Below are positions 8,060-17,233 of a stretch of DNA of 64,000 nt, one piece after another (position 1 is the first letter of the stretch; each line of letters begins with the position of its first letter). Made by a program: the position numbers and the translations under genes. The DNA comes from Cohnella rhizoplanae (lineage in GTDB: Bacteria; Bacillota; Bacilli; Paenibacillales; Paenibacillaceae). The stretch lies in contig NZ_CAOJCN010000011.1 in NCBI RefSeq assembly GCF_948329515.1, forward strand, positions 162,882 through 226,881, given 5' to 3'. The notes under the pieces are model-generated. The model was not told the DNA's origin and did not search any database. It worked only from the letters and a program-made list of their open reading frames with translations.

Positions 8060-8935
8060 ATGGCTAAAGGGATGCGCGAGATTAAGCGTCAGATCAAGAG
8101 CACGCAGAACATGAAGCAGATCACCAAGGCGATGGAGCTCGTCGCTGCGGCGAACCTCAAGCGCGCGCAGAACGCGGCGCTCGCGGGCAGGCCGTATGCC
8201 GACAAGCTCAAGGAAGTCGTCTCGAGCATCGCCGGCGGCGGAGGCAGCGTCAAGCACCCGATGCTCCAATCCCGCGAGGTGAAAAAGACGGCTTATATCG
8301 TCTTTACTTCCGACCGCGGTCTGGCGGGCGGTCTCAACAGCGGTCTGCTGAAGAAGTTCGTGGACACGCTGAAGAGCAAGCACAAGTCCAAGGCGGAGTA
8401 CGATCTGTTCGTGATCGGACGCAAGGGCCGCGACTATCTGAAACGCCGCGATTATGCGGTCGTCCAGGACGTCATCGGCGTACCGGATTCTCCGAAGTTC
8501 GCCGACGTCAAAGCGATCGCTTCGGCGGCCGTAGGCGGGTTCGAGCAGGGGACGTACGACGAGGTCTATCTCGTCTACAACCGGTTCATCAACGCGCTCA
8601 CGCAGCTGCCGACGGTCAAGCAATTGCTGCCGCTCGACGCTGCGGCGATCGGCGCGACCAAGCAAGCGGGACCTAGCGCCGGCTACGAGTACGAGCCGTC
8701 TCCGGAAGCGGTGCTGAACGTCCTGCTCCCGAAGTACGCGGAGACCTTGGTGTACAGCGCGCTGCTGGAGAACAAGGCGAGCGAGTTCGGTTCGCGGATG
8801 ACCGCGATGAGCAACGCGACCAAGAACGCCACCAAACGGATCAACGAGCTGACCCTGACGTACAACCGCGCGCGTCAAGCGGCCATTACGCAGGAGATCG
8901 CCGAGATCGTCGGCGGCGCGAACGCACTGAGCTAA
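8060..8935 (+). CDS. atpG: ATP synthase F1 subunit gamma
   Basis: Gamma is the rotating central shaft. The 291-residue protein has the family's two terminal helices: MREIKRQIKSTQNMKQITKA at the N-terminus and the C-terminal signature beginning EFGSRMTAMSNATKNA near residue 242. The Rossmann-like middle domain is of normal length. It lies between two hairpins (8003 and 8945) that separate it from the alpha and beta genes. GGTGGTGA is a loose ribosome site. Confidence 0.97.
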   Translation: MAKGMREIKRQIKSTQNMKQITKAMELVAAANLKRAQNAALAGRPYADKLKEVVSSIAGGGGSVKHPMLQSREVKKTAYIVFTSDRGLAGGLNSGLLKKFVDTLKSKHKSKAEYDLFVIGRKGRDYLKRRDYAVVQDVIGVPDSPKFADVKAIASAAVGGFEQGTYDEVYLVYNRFINALTQLPTVKQLLPLDAAAIGATKQAGPSAGYEYEPSPEAVLNVLLPKYAETLVYSALLENKASEFGSRMTAMSNATKNATKRINELTLTYNRARQAAITQEIAEIVGGANALS

Positions 8936-8944
8936 GCTTTCGCC

Positions 8945-8965
8945 CGCGGCGGTCCGTCCGCCGCG
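8945..8965 (+). other. Intercistronic hairpin between atpG and atpD
   Basis: A perfect 8-bp stem (CGCGGCGG with CCGCCGCG) with a 5-nt loop, extendable outward through GCTTTCG and CGAAGC with a bulge. No T-run follows. Confidence 0.5.
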
Positions 8966-9012
8966 CGAAGCGAAGGATACGGATATAGACTGAAGTTACA
9001 GGAGGGACACGA

Positions 9013-10419
9013 ATGAGCAAGGGGCGCATTGTCCAGGTCACGGGTCCGGTCGTCGACATCGAGTTCGATAACGGCCATCTGCCGGACATCCTCAACGCAA
9101 TCCAGATTCATCAGACCGGCGAACGCGAAGTCAAGCTGACGGTCGAAGTCGCGCAGCATCTGGGCGACAACATGGTCCGCACGGTCGCCATGTCCTCGAC
9201 GGACGGCCTCATCCGCGGCACCGAAGCCGTCGATACCGGCGCGCCGATCACGGTGCCTGTCGGTCCGGCTACGCTCGGCCGCGTATTTAACGTGCTGGGC
9301 GATCCGATCGACAACAACGGAGCGGTCGACCGTTCCGTCGCGAATCCGATTCACCGCCAGGCACCTCCTTTCGACGAGCTCTCGACTTCGCAGGAGATCC
9401 TGGAAACCGGCATCAAGGTCATCGACCTGATGGCGCCTTACGCCAAGGGCGGTAAGGTCGGCCTCTTCGGCGGCGCCGGCGTAGGCAAGACCGTCACGAT
9501 GCAAGAGCTGATCCACAACATCGCCCAGGAGCACGGCGGTATCTCCGTATTCGCCGGCGTAGGCGAGCGTACGCGCGAAGGCAACGACTTGTACCATGAA
9601 ATGAGCGACTCCGGCGTTATCGCGAAGACCGCGATGGTGTTCGGCCAGATGAACGAGCCTCCTGGCGCGCGTCTGCGCGTCGCGCTGACGGGCCTCACGA
9701 TGGCCGAGTACTTCCGCGACGAAGAAGGACGCGACGTTCTGTTGTTCGTCGATAACATCTTCCGCTTCACGCAAGCCGGCTCCGAAGTATCCGCCCTCCT
9801 CGGCCGGATGCCGTCCGCGGTAGGTTACCAGCCGACGCTGGCTACCGAGATGGGTCAACTGCAGGAGCGGATCACTTCGACCAAGAAGGGCTCCGTCACC
9901 TCGATCCAAGCGATCTACGTACCGGCCGACGATTACACCGACCCGGCTCCGGCAACGGCGTTCGCCCACTTGGACTCGACGACGAACCTCGAGCGGAACA
10001 TCGCGGCGATGGGTATCTTCCCTGCCGTCGACCCGCTGGCATCGTCCTCCCGCGTCCTGGCGCCGGAAGTCGTCGGCGAAGAGCACTACGCCGTCGCGCA
10101 AGGCGTCAAGAAGCTGCTCCAGCGCTACAAGGAGCTGCTCGATATCATCGCCATCCTCGGTATGGACGAATTGTCCGAGGACGACAAGCTCGTCGTATTG
10201 CGCGCACGTCGCATTCAACTGTTCCTGTCCCAACCGCTGCACGTCGCCGAAGCCTTCAACGGCATGCCAGGCGTATATGTACCGGTTAAGGATACCGTTC
10301 GCAGCTTCAGAGAGATCCTTGATGGGAAGCATGACGATCTTCCGGAACCGGCGTTCCACAACGTCGGCTCGATTGAAGACGCAGTCGAGAAGGCGAAGAA
10401 GCTCGCTCAAGGGCTCTAA
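9013..10419 (+). CDS. atpD: ATP synthase F1 subunit beta
   Basis: This is the catalytic subunit that makes ATP. The 468-residue protein has Walker A GGAGVGKT at 153-160, the catalytic region AGVGERTREGND near 180-192, a Walker B DVLLFVDNIFRF near 240-250, and the torque loop DELSEDD near 390. The ribosome site is AGGAGGGAC before ATG 9013. Confidence 0.98.
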   Translation: MSKGRIVQVTGPVVDIEFDNGHLPDILNAIQIHQTGEREVKLTVEVAQHLGDNMVRTVAMSSTDGLIRGTEAVDTGAPITVPVGPATLGRVFNVLGDPIDNNGAVDRSVANPIHRQAPPFDELSTSQEILETGIKVIDLMAPYAKGGKVGLFGGAGVGKTVTMQELIHNIAQEHGGISVFAGVGERTREGNDLYHEMSDSGVIAKTAMVFGQMNEPPGARLRVALTGLTMAEYFRDEEGRDVLLFVDNIFRFTQAGSEVSALLGRMPSAVGYQPTLATEMGQLQERITSTKKGSVTSIQAIYVPADDYTDPAPATAFAHLDSTTNLERNIAAMGIFPAVDPLASSSRVLAPEVVGEEHYAVAQGVKKLLQRYKELLDIIAILGMDELSEDDKLVVLRARRIQLFLSQPLHVAEAFNGMPGVYVPVKDTVRSFREILDGKHDDLPEPAFHNVGSIEDAVEKAKKLAQGL

Positions 10420-10443
10420 TCCGCTTTTGATGGAGGTATCGAT

Positions 10444-10845
10444 ATGAGCACCTTACGTTTGGAGATCGTCACTCCCGAGCGGACAGTCTACGACAAGGAC
10501 GTCAACATGGTCGTCGCCCGCGGCGTGGACGGAGACCTGGGCATCATGCCGCAACACATTCCGCTGGTGACGCCGCTCAAGATCGCGCCCGTCAAGGCGA
10601 AGATCGGGAACAACGATGAGTACATCGCGGTTCACGGCGGCTTCATGGAAGTCCGCAAGGACAAGGTCGTCATCCTTGCGGAATCCGCCGAGCTCGGCTC
10701 GGACATCGATGTCCACCGCGCTCAGCAAGCTAAGGAACGTGCGCAAGATCGCCTGAACCACAAGCAATCCGAGGTCGACCACCGTCGCGCGGAGCTCGCT
10801 CTGCAGCGGGCGCTCACCCGGATCCGGGTCGGCGGCGGAGAATAA
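10444..10845 (+). CDS. atpC: ATP synthase F1 subunit epsilon
   Basis: Epsilon binds gamma and can inhibit ATP hydrolysis. The 133 residues form the usual N-terminal beta sandwich (starting STLRLEIVTPERTVYD, with VHGGFMEV near residue 60) and a C-terminal pair of charged helices (about 88-130). It is the last gene of the operon and is followed by a strong terminator. Confidence 0.96.
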   Translation: MSTLRLEIVTPERTVYDKDVNMVVARGVDGDLGIMPQHIPLVTPLKIAPVKAKIGNNDEYIAVHGGFMEVRKDKVVILAESAELGSDIDVHRAQQAKERAQDRLNHKQSEVDHRRAELALQRALTRIRVGGGE

Positions 10846-10857
10846 ACTTATCCACTG

Positions 10858-10909
10858 AACGCCGGGAGGCGGCACCTGTTCGCAGGCAGCCGCCTCCCGG
10901 CGTTTTTCT
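10858..10909 (+). terminator. Terminator of the ATP synthase operon
   Basis: A perfect 16-bp stem (10858-10873 with 10889-10904) is followed by TTTTT, then a second T5 run. This is the strongest terminator in the window. Confidence 0.93.
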
Positions 10910-10914
10910 GCGTT

Positions 10915-10943
10915 TTTACACCGGGACCGGGCAGGCGTATACT
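10915..10943 (+). promoter_or_regulatory. Sigma-A promoter of the ypdA-like gene
   Basis: TTTACA (10915-10920), a 17-nt spacer and TATACT (10938-10943), starting just beyond the atp terminator hairpin. Confidence 0.7.
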
Positions 10944-10973
10944 TAAACGTAACGATCGCAAGGAAAGGCGGAC

Positions 10974-12008
10974 TTGAATGTAATGGAAGATGTCGTCATC
11001 GTCGGGGCGGGCCCCTGCGGACTATCGGCTGCTGCCGAGCTGCAGGACCAGGGCTTCAACCCCTTAATATTCGAAAAGGAAAACGTCGGGTATTCGATCT
11101 CCCGATACCCGGTCAACATGCAGTTTTTCAGCACGGCACCGATGCTCGAGATCGCTAGCGTGCCGTTCATTACGCCGAACGACAAGCCATCGCGGCTCGA
11201 AGCGTTGAACTATTATCGCATCGTATCGGAGCGACGCGAGCTGCGGATTCGACGGTATGAAGCGGTCACGGCCGTCGAACGGGACGGCGACGGGTTCCGC
11301 GTCGCGTCGGTCGGCAGATCCGGACAACCGAGCTTGACGTCGTGCCGTAAGGTCGTGATCGCGACCGGCTACTTCGACCATCCGAACCGGATCGGCATCC
11401 CGGGAGAGGACCACGCGCACGTCAGCCACTTCTTCACCGAGGCGCATCCGTACGCGGGGACGCGCGTCGTCGTCATCGGCGGCAGCAACTCCGCCGTCGA
11501 CGCCGCGCTGGAGATGGAGCGCGTAGGCGCGAAGGTGACGGTCGTGTATCGCGGGGAATCGGTATCCGCCAATATCAAGCCTTGGGTGCGCCCGATCTTC
11601 GACAGCTACGCGGCCAAGGGACGGATCGACCTGCGTCTGCTGAGCCGGGTCGTGGAGATCGGATACGACCAAGTGACGGTAGAGACGGTGCAAAGTTCTG
11701 CGGCGCTCGACGATGTGACGGAACCTCAGGTCGTCAGGGAGACGCTGCCGGCGGACTTCGTGCTGGCGCTCACGGGATTCCGGCCTGACCGCGGCTTCCT
11801 ACGGGCGATGGGCATCGAAGCCCCGGATGGCATTATCCCGCCGGCCCACGATCCGGACACGATGGAGACCAACGTGCCCGGTCTGTATCTGGCAGGAGTC
11901 GTCTCGACGGGCCGGGACGCCAACGAGATCTTCATCGAGAGCGGACGGTATCACGGCCGCAAGATCGCCGCGCATCTCGCGGCGCTGCGCGAGGGAACGG
12001 CCAGGTAG
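10974..12008 (+). CDS. ypdA: YpdA-family FAD/NAD(P) oxidoreductase, putative bacillithiol disulfide reductase
   Basis: This cytoplasmic flavoprotein probably reduces oxidised bacillithiol with NADPH, keeping the thiol pool reduced. The 344 residues show an N-terminal FAD-binding motif VGAGPCGLSAAAE (about 11-23), an ATGYFDHPN segment near 125, a second dinucleotide-binding motif VIGGSNSAVDAALE near 165-178, and a C-terminal GLYLAGVV FAD contact near 305. The start is TTG 10974 or ATG 10983; AAGGAAAGG precedes both and the short extension does not decide. It has its own promoter. The family assignment rests on motifs, and a general thioredoxin-reductase-like role cannot be excluded. Confidence 0.85.
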   Translation: MNVMEDVVIVGAGPCGLSAAAELQDQGFNPLIFEKENVGYSISRYPVNMQFFSTAPMLEIASVPFITPNDKPSRLEALNYYRIVSERRELRIRRYEAVTAVERDGDGFRVASVGRSGQPSLTSCRKVVIATGYFDHPNRIGIPGEDHAHVSHFFTEAHPYAGTRVVVIGGSNSAVDAALEMERVGAKVTVVYRGESVSANIKPWVRPIFDSYAAKGRIDLRLLSRVVEIGYDQVTVETVQSSAALDDVTEPQVVRETLPADFVLALTGFRPDRGFLRAMGIEAPDGIIPPAHDPDTMETNVPGLYLAGVVSTGRDANEIFIESGRYHGRKIAAHLAALREGTAR

Positions 12009-12131
12009 AGACACACGCGAAGCCCTATTGACGGGCGGTCTTGCGACCCTGCATGGCAACGCGCTGCTTGAAAGGCGGCCTCCCCGGGTAAAATAGAGAA
12101 GAGCAAGCTTAACCAACCGGGAGGGATTCAC

Positions 12132-12593
12132 ATGCCAAAGATTCAGAACAGCCTCAACCAAAACCTGGCGGACTGGAGCGTCATTTACTTCAAGCTGCAT
12201 CACTTCCACTGGTATGTAAAGGGGCCCCACTTCCAGACGCTGCATGAGAAGTTCGAAGAACTGTACAACTTCGCGGCGCTGTCGTTGGACGAAGTGGCAG
12301 AGCGTATCCTGGCGATCGGCGGCAAGCCGCTATCTACGATGAAGGATTATCTGTCGCAATCGAACATTAAGGAAGGCGGAGACGAGACGAAGGATGTCGA
12401 CATGGTCAAGGCCGTCATCGACGACTTCATTCTCCTCACCAACCGGCTGAACGAGACGCAGGAAATGGCGGAGGAAGCCGGCGACGCGGCGACGGCGGAC
12501 CTGCTGACGCAGCAGATCGGAACGCTGCAAAAGCACATCTGGATGCTGAGCGCCACCGCAGGCATAAATGTGCCGACCAAGGTTAAAGCATAA
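12132..12593 (+). CDS. dps: Dps-family ferritin-like protein
   Basis: Dps proteins form 12-subunit shells that oxidise and store iron and protect DNA in stress. This 153-residue protein has the inter-subunit ferroxidase residues in KLHHFHWYVKGPHF (21-34) and in EKFEELYNFAALSLDEVAER (39-58), with the remaining helices of normal length. A good GGGAGGGA ribosome site precedes ATG 12132. Upstream, GCTTGA-14 nt-GGGTAA (12066-12091) looks like a general-stress (sigma-B type) promoter. Sigma-B is often absent in this family, and the same bases can be read as a poor sigma-A site with a 15-nt spacer, so regulation is open. Confidence 0.93.
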   Translation: MPKIQNSLNQNLADWSVIYFKLHHFHWYVKGPHFQTLHEKFEELYNFAALSLDEVAERILAIGGKPLSTMKDYLSQSNIKEGGDETKDVDMVKAVIDDFILLTNRLNETQEMAEEAGDAATADLLTQQIGTLQKHIWMLSATAGINVPTKVKA

Positions 12594-12615
12594 GAAAAAC
12601 ATTCAATACTTAGCG

Positions 12616-12660
12616 AGAACCCCGTAAGTCGGAGCGAATCCGGCGAACGGGGTTCTTTTT
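12616..12660 (+). terminator. Terminator of dps
   Basis: A 10-bp stem (AGAACCCCGT at 12616-12625 with ACGGGGTTCT at 12647-12656), directly followed by a T-run. Confidence 0.85.
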
Positions 12661-12830
12661 GATGCGCAAAAGCCGATTGTGTGGCGGTCGTTACAGAAAA
12701 GTGCAGCGGGACCGATATATGATGAAATGACGCGATATGACCATAATTGTGCGGGAAGTCGCATATATTCGTCATTTTTCTAAATTTATAATGGGGAATA
12801 TGGAACGATATTCATGACGGAGCGTGTAAA

Positions 12831-15800
12831 ATGACTCGCAAATTCGGATTAGCGCTGCTGGCGCTGTTATTGCTAGGACTGCCGATACAAGCAGCATTTG
12901 GCGGGAAGGCGCATGCCGCATCTTCGTCGCGGATCGCGGTCATCAAGCAGCTGAGCGGGGACGTGCAGGTGCAGAAGTCCGGGGGCTCGAAGCTGTTCAA
13001 GGCGTTCGCCAAGCTGAGCTTGAACCAAGGGGACAATCTGATCACCGGGAGCAAAGGCTCGGCGGTGCTGCAGTTCGCGAACGGCACGTCGGAGGACGAC
13101 AAGTTCACGGTGGGAGAGAACGCGACGCTGACGTTTTCCAAGCTGTCGGACAAAAAGGGCACGGTGACGAAGGTCAGCATGCTCAAGGGGACGGCCTGGG
13201 TGGACGTCAAGTCGATCAAGAGCGCGGACGACGACTTCAAGCTGGAGACGCCGACGGCGATCATGGGCGTGCGGGGCACGGCGTTCTTCGCGAGCGTGAA
13301 TCCGACGACGGGCGGGACGAACACGGCGGTCATGTCGGGCGTCGTGCGGTTCACGTCGGAGAACGTGGAGAAGACGGGGAGCGCAGGCGAGGCCACCGGC
13401 GGGAAGAGCGCGCCAGAACGCAATACGGTGGACCTGTACCCGACGCAGCAGATCTCGCTTCAACCGTCGAGCGGCTCCGATCCGGGAGAGCTGACGACGC
13501 TGGTGGACATCCGGGAGATCGTCAAGAACGCGCCGCCGGAGGTCATCGAAGCGCTGCTGCGGAGCAAGGAGAAGATCGACGAGGAGAACCGGCAGACGGT
13601 CGAGAAGTTCAAGCAGACGGGCGTGCCGCCGGAGCTGCAGCAGCAGCTGGCGCAGTTTATTCGGAATACGCAAGAACTGCTGGGCGTCATCGCGAAGCAG
13701 GCGATCGAGCAGAAGAAGATCGAAGAGTCGCAGCTGAAGAAGATCGAGGAGCAGGAGAAAACGTCGTTCGATCTGACGAAGGATCAGCTGGAACTGACGG
13801 ACCTGCAAATACAACAGCAGCAAGCCGTGAAGCAGAGGGAAGCTGAAGCGGCGAAAAAGAAGGCTGCGGAGGAAACGGCTAAGAAGCAGGAGCTGGAACA
13901 GCGGCTGGCGGGGCAAATGCAAACAATCGAAGCGGCCAAGCTTGCGCAGGCGGAGGCGAACCGCAGGGCGGCGGCCGAGACGGCCGCCAAGGCGGAAGCG
14001 GCGCTGCTTCATTCGATGACCCCCGTTCAACAGCAGCAGTATAACAAGGATAAGGCGGGGATTTACGGATCCCCGGCACCGACGCCGACGCCTACCACGG
14101 GGAACGGCCCGACGCCGACGCCCGGATCGGGAGAGGCGCGGCTGAGCGGTCTCGCGCTGACAGCCGGCATGGCGCTGAGTCCGTCGTTCCATCCGGACTT
14201 GCCGGCTTATACGGTCAATCTCGGCAGCGAGGTCTCCTCGATCGACGTCACGCCATCCTTGCAGGATCCGGGAGCGAAGCTTAAGATCAACGGTACGGAT
14301 TGGACAGGGGGATCGGTTCATCTCCCGCTCTCGTACGGGGACAATGTCATCACGCTGTCTGTGACGGCCGCCAATGGCGCCGCAACGCGGTCGTACACCG
14401 TCACGGCTATGCGCCACCTGCTGAACAGCGCAGAGATCGAGATCGGCGGCGGCATGCCGATCCATATCGATTTTACGGCGGCGAATCCCGCGACCACGTT
14501 CGATGTGCCCGCTGACGCGACAACGCTGACGCTGAAGCTGCCGCTGGCCGAGAAACCGTCGGTCACAGTAAACGGCTTGCCGGTAACCCCGGTCGGCGCA
14601 AGGGTCGCCTCGCTCGCTTTTGTCGCCGCCGAGTCGGCCTGGACCTATAACGTACCGCTGCAGCCAGGCGCCAATACCATCGCGATCACTGCCGCGGTCG
14701 AGGGCGCCGAGAGGACTTATACGCTTATCGCCAACAAGGCGGTATCGCTGACTGCGCTGCCTGATTCCCTGCAGACCAACTACAATACGCCCGTCTCCGG
14801 CACGCTGAAAAGCTATGGCGGCACTGGGGCGGTAAGATATGAACTCGTCGAGAACGGCGCATCGGGCGAGGTGGCGCTGGACACGAACGGCTCCGGTGCG
14901 TTCACTTATACGCCGGGCGAGGACTTCACGGGCGTGGACAGCTTCCGCTTCAAGGCGATCGCCGGCGGGGAAGAATCGGAGCCCGCGATCGTGTTCATAT
15001 GGGTCAAGCCTCCCGATTTTGAAATGAAGGGTCTCGCGTCGACTGCGATATCATGGGACGGAACGATAGTCGAACCGATGTATCTGTACGGATCCGTGGA
15101 CGGATCGTACAAGAGCAAGAATTACGGCCTGTTCGTGACGGACGAGGAAGACGCGCGCCTCGACATGCAATTTGCGTTCGATCCGGCTGTCGTGTCGGAT
15201 GCGCGGCTTGTTTTCGGGGAAGAGACGATCGACCAGGAGGAAGACGGCTCGCTGCATGGCAGTTTTCCAATAGAGGGTCCGGGTGACAGCGTCAGGTTGT
15301 ATTATTCCGTGACCGAAGATGACAGAACGGATTACTACGAAATGGACTATGTCGTAGTCAAGCAGCAGCTATGGTCCGCCAATCTGCCAACGGACGGCAT
15401 GGCGAGCGTACACCTGGTGCCGGTCGGCGGCGGCGACTATACGGTATCCGTCCGGAACGAGGATGAGAAGCTGCTGCTTCGCAGTAACGGAAGCTACGAT
15501 AGGCCGGTCGAATCGGACGTTTGGATTTATGCGAGGGACCCGGCTGCTCCGGGCGCCCCGCCGAAGCGGGTGCAAGCGATCAGGAATGGCGAAGGCTATT
15601 ATGAAGTGCCGCTCTCGGCGGGATGGAACGTCGCCGATATTCGGACTTATTACCCCGGTTATGAAGCAAGCGCCAAAGAAGGCGTCGTACACATCTGGAG
15701 AGGGAACGGCATACCGGAGGGTTACGAGATGTCGAGCATACGGGGAACGGCGGTGCAATATCCGCCCGAGGCCTCCGCGGCGCCGCGCGAATTCATCCGG

Positions 15801-17012
15801 GATGAATCGCAGCAGAGCGTCTACCGCCTCGCGCTGCCCTCCGACGCCGTAGCCGTGAACGTCAAACCCGTGCCTGGCGGAAGCGTGAAGGTCGATGCCG
15901 TCTACGAAGGGGGATACACCTCCTTCGATCGCGTACACGAAGACGCCGAGGGCTCCGGGCGCTACGAAGTGCAGTTATACGGAGATTGGGCGAACTTCGG
16001 ATTCGTCGTCGTCCGCCCGCTCTCGGGGGAAGGTCCTCCGCTGGCGTATACGCTCGATATGGAACTGGGCCAGACGCTGAATATGGCGGCGGGAATCTCA
16101 TACAAGCAGGACGGCGTGGACCGGGAAGCCTCGCTTCAATCCTTTGCCGGAACTCTCCAGGGCATGGTAAACGACACTCCCGGACTTAGCGACTTCAAGC
16201 TCCACTTGACCGGCGCGAGTCCGCGTTCGTCCGTTCGGATCAACGATAATGCCGTTTCTTACGACGCTGTCGGGTCGGCCTTCGCGTATCCGTTTACGCC
16301 CGCGCCGGGGGACAATGCGTTCATGATCGAAGCGACGGATCCGTATGGAAGGGATGCGAGCATCGAGATCCACCTTTACTACGGGGCGGAGGGGTTGAAG
16401 CCTCTCGGAATCGCTGCATGGAGCGCCCATAGCTCGAATGGCGAAGATCCGGAGCGCGAGGTCTCCTGGATTTACGAGGGACAAGACCAGTTCCGTCTGA
16501 TCGTGCCGGAGAATGAGGATCGTCTGGATCTGCGATGGACACTTGGAGAAGGTGCAGCCGAAGCTGTAGTCACGGGTCCCTCCGGCACCGGAGAAGCGGG
16601 GAGTTACGGCATGACGCTGCCTATGGGGAGAAGCGACTATGCGATCAGGATACTGGATCAGGACGGAAATGCGATTAACTATCGCCTGTATGTATATCGG
16701 GGAGCGCCCGTCTCGCCAAGATTGATCTATTCCGGATGGGGGTGGAGCGTGCCGTTTGCGTACGATACGGCAACCGGTCGTTATGAAGCGAGCCTCGAGG
16801 AACTGCCGGAAAAGGTCTGGATCGCTCTGAATCTGCCCGAAGGCGCGGAGGCGGACGTGAGCGTGGCGGACATGCCCTATTCGGCGAACGGCGACGGCTT
16901 GTACGAGCTGACGACGACCCCGGAGACCGAGGAAATCGCAGTTAACGTAACGGGCTTGCTCGACGGCATCGGCTGGTCTTGCGACCTAGTATTTAGGCGC
17001 ATGTCCTATTAA
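12831..17012 (+). CDS. Giant secreted FecR-domain protein with coiled coil and beta-sandwich modules (copy 1)
   Basis: This is a 1393-residue exported protein of unknown function. A signal peptide ends near GGKAHA (24-29). A FecR-type domain follows (about 40-150, with LETPTAIMGVRGTAFFASV). Residues about 215-405 form a charged Glu/Lys/Gln-rich coiled coil, then a Pro-Thr linker (about 416-436). A cadherin-like beta sandwich (about 438-525, LSGLALTAGMALSPSFHPDL) and an Ig/VCBS-like module (about 640-725, GSGAFTYTPGEDFTGVDSF) come next. The last ~650 residues are beta-rich and unassigned. There is no SLH domain, LPXTG or C-terminal membrane anchor. The N-terminal third is nearly identical to the next gene. 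No sigma-factor gene is nearby, so the FecR domain is probably structural or ligand-binding rather than part of a TonB-type switch. Confidence 0.85.
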   Translation: MTRKFGLALLALLLLGLPIQAAFGGKAHAASSSRIAVIKQLSGDVQVQKSGGSKLFKAFAKLSLNQGDNLITGSKGSAVLQFANGTSEDDKFTVGENATLTFSKLSDKKGTVTKVSMLKGTAWVDVKSIKSADDDFKLETPTAIMGVRGTAFFASVNPTTGGTNTAVMSGVVRFTSENVEKTGSAGEATGGKSAPERNTVDLYPTQQISLQPSSGSDPGELTTLVDIREIVKNAPPEVIEALLRSKEKIDEENRQTVEKFKQTGVPPELQQQLAQFIRNTQELLGVIAKQAIEQKKIEESQLKKIEEQEKTSFDLTKDQLELTDLQIQQQQAVKQREAEAAKKKAAEETAKKQELEQRLAGQMQTIEAAKLAQAEANRRAAAETAAKAEAALLHSMTPVQQQQYNKDKAGIYGSPAPTPTPTTGNGPTPTPGSGEARLSGLALTAGMALSPSFHPDLPAYTVNLGSEVSSIDVTPSLQDPGAKLKINGTDWTGGSVHLPLSYGDNVITLSVTAANGAATRSYTVTAMRHLLNSAEIEIGGGMPIHIDFTAANPATTFDVPADATTLTLKLPLAEKPSVTVNGLPVTPVGARVASLAFVAAESAWTYNVPLQPGANTIAITAAVEGAERTYTLIANKAVSLTALPDSLQTNYNTPVSGTLKSYGGTGAVRYELVENGASGEVALDTNGSGAFTYTPGEDFTGVDSFRFKAIAGGEESEPAIVFIWVKPPDFEMKGLASTAISWDGTIVEPMYLYGSVDGSYKSKNYGLFVTDEEDARLDMQFAFDPAVVSDARLVFGEETIDQEEDGSLHGSFPIEGPGDSVRLYYSVTEDDRTDYYEMDYVVVKQQLWSANLPTDGMASVHLVPVGGGDYTVSVRNEDEKLLLRSNGSYDRPVESDVWIYARDPAAPGAPPKRVQAIRNGEGYYEVPLSAGWNVADIRTYYPGYEASAKEGVVHIWRGNGIPEGYEMSSIRGTAVQYPPEASAAPREFIRDESQQSVYRLALPSDAVAVNVKPVPGGSVKVDAVYEGGYTSFDRVHEDAEGSGRYEVQLYGDWANFGFVVVRPLSGEGPPLAYTLDMELGQTLNMAAGISYKQDGVDREASLQSFAGTLQGMVNDTPGLSDFKLHLTGASPRSSVRINDNAVSYDAVGSAFAYPFTPAPGDNAFMIEATDPYGRDASIEIHLYYGAEGLKPLGIAAWSAHSSNGEDPEREVSWIYEGQDQFRLIVPENEDRLDLRWTLGEGAAEAVVTGPSGTGEAGSYGMTLPMGRSDYAIRILDQDGNAINYRLYVYRGAPVSPRLIYSGWGWSVPFAYDTATGRYEASLEELPEKVWIALNLPEGAEADVSVADMPYSANGDGLYELTTTPETEEIAVNVTGLLDGIGWSCDLVFRRMSY
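12900..13770 (+). repeat. 5' repeat shared by the two FecR genes (unit 1)
   Basis: This unit aligns without gaps to 17303-18173 (constant offset 4403). Differences are scattered single bases, and 13191-13383 is identical for 193 nt. It covers the end of the signal peptide, the FecR domain and the first part of the coiled coil. Confidence 0.9.
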
Positions 17013-17036
17013 GACCGTAGTCACTGCTTGAATAGG

Positions 17037-17077
17037 ACTCTCCCGACTTCATTCTAGGGTGAACGGGGGAGTTTTTT
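17037..17077 (+). terminator. Terminator after FecR copy 1
   Basis: A 9-bp stem with one G-T pair (ACTCTCCCG at 17037-17045 with CGGGGGAGT at 17064-17072), then TTTTTT. Confidence 0.8.
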
Positions 17078-17233
17078 GTATTATATTAGCCAATTTCTTG
17101 CAAATTAACGATTGTAAATCGACAAAAAACAACGTTTTTAAGATATAATCAAAGAGCCCGTTTCCACTGATTTCTTGCATTGGCAGCTTGATATCTATGC
17201 TTAAAAGTATATAGAAAAGTAGGAGTGAAGTTC

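Noticed and set aside
6431..8878. 815-codon open frame on the minus strand across atpA and atpG
   Set aside because: It is the mirror of GC-rich coding sequence, has no ribosome site and would be antisense to two universally conserved genes.
14080..14135. Short repeated ACGCCGACGCC-type units suggestive of a repeat array
   Set aside because: They encode the in-frame Pro-Thr linker of the FecR protein; there are no spacers, so it is not a CRISPR array.
12873..14465. 530-codon minus-strand frame, Arg/Leu-rich, opposite the FecR gene
   Set aside because: The composition is an artefact of the GC-rich plus-strand gene; the same artefact recurs opposite copy 2.
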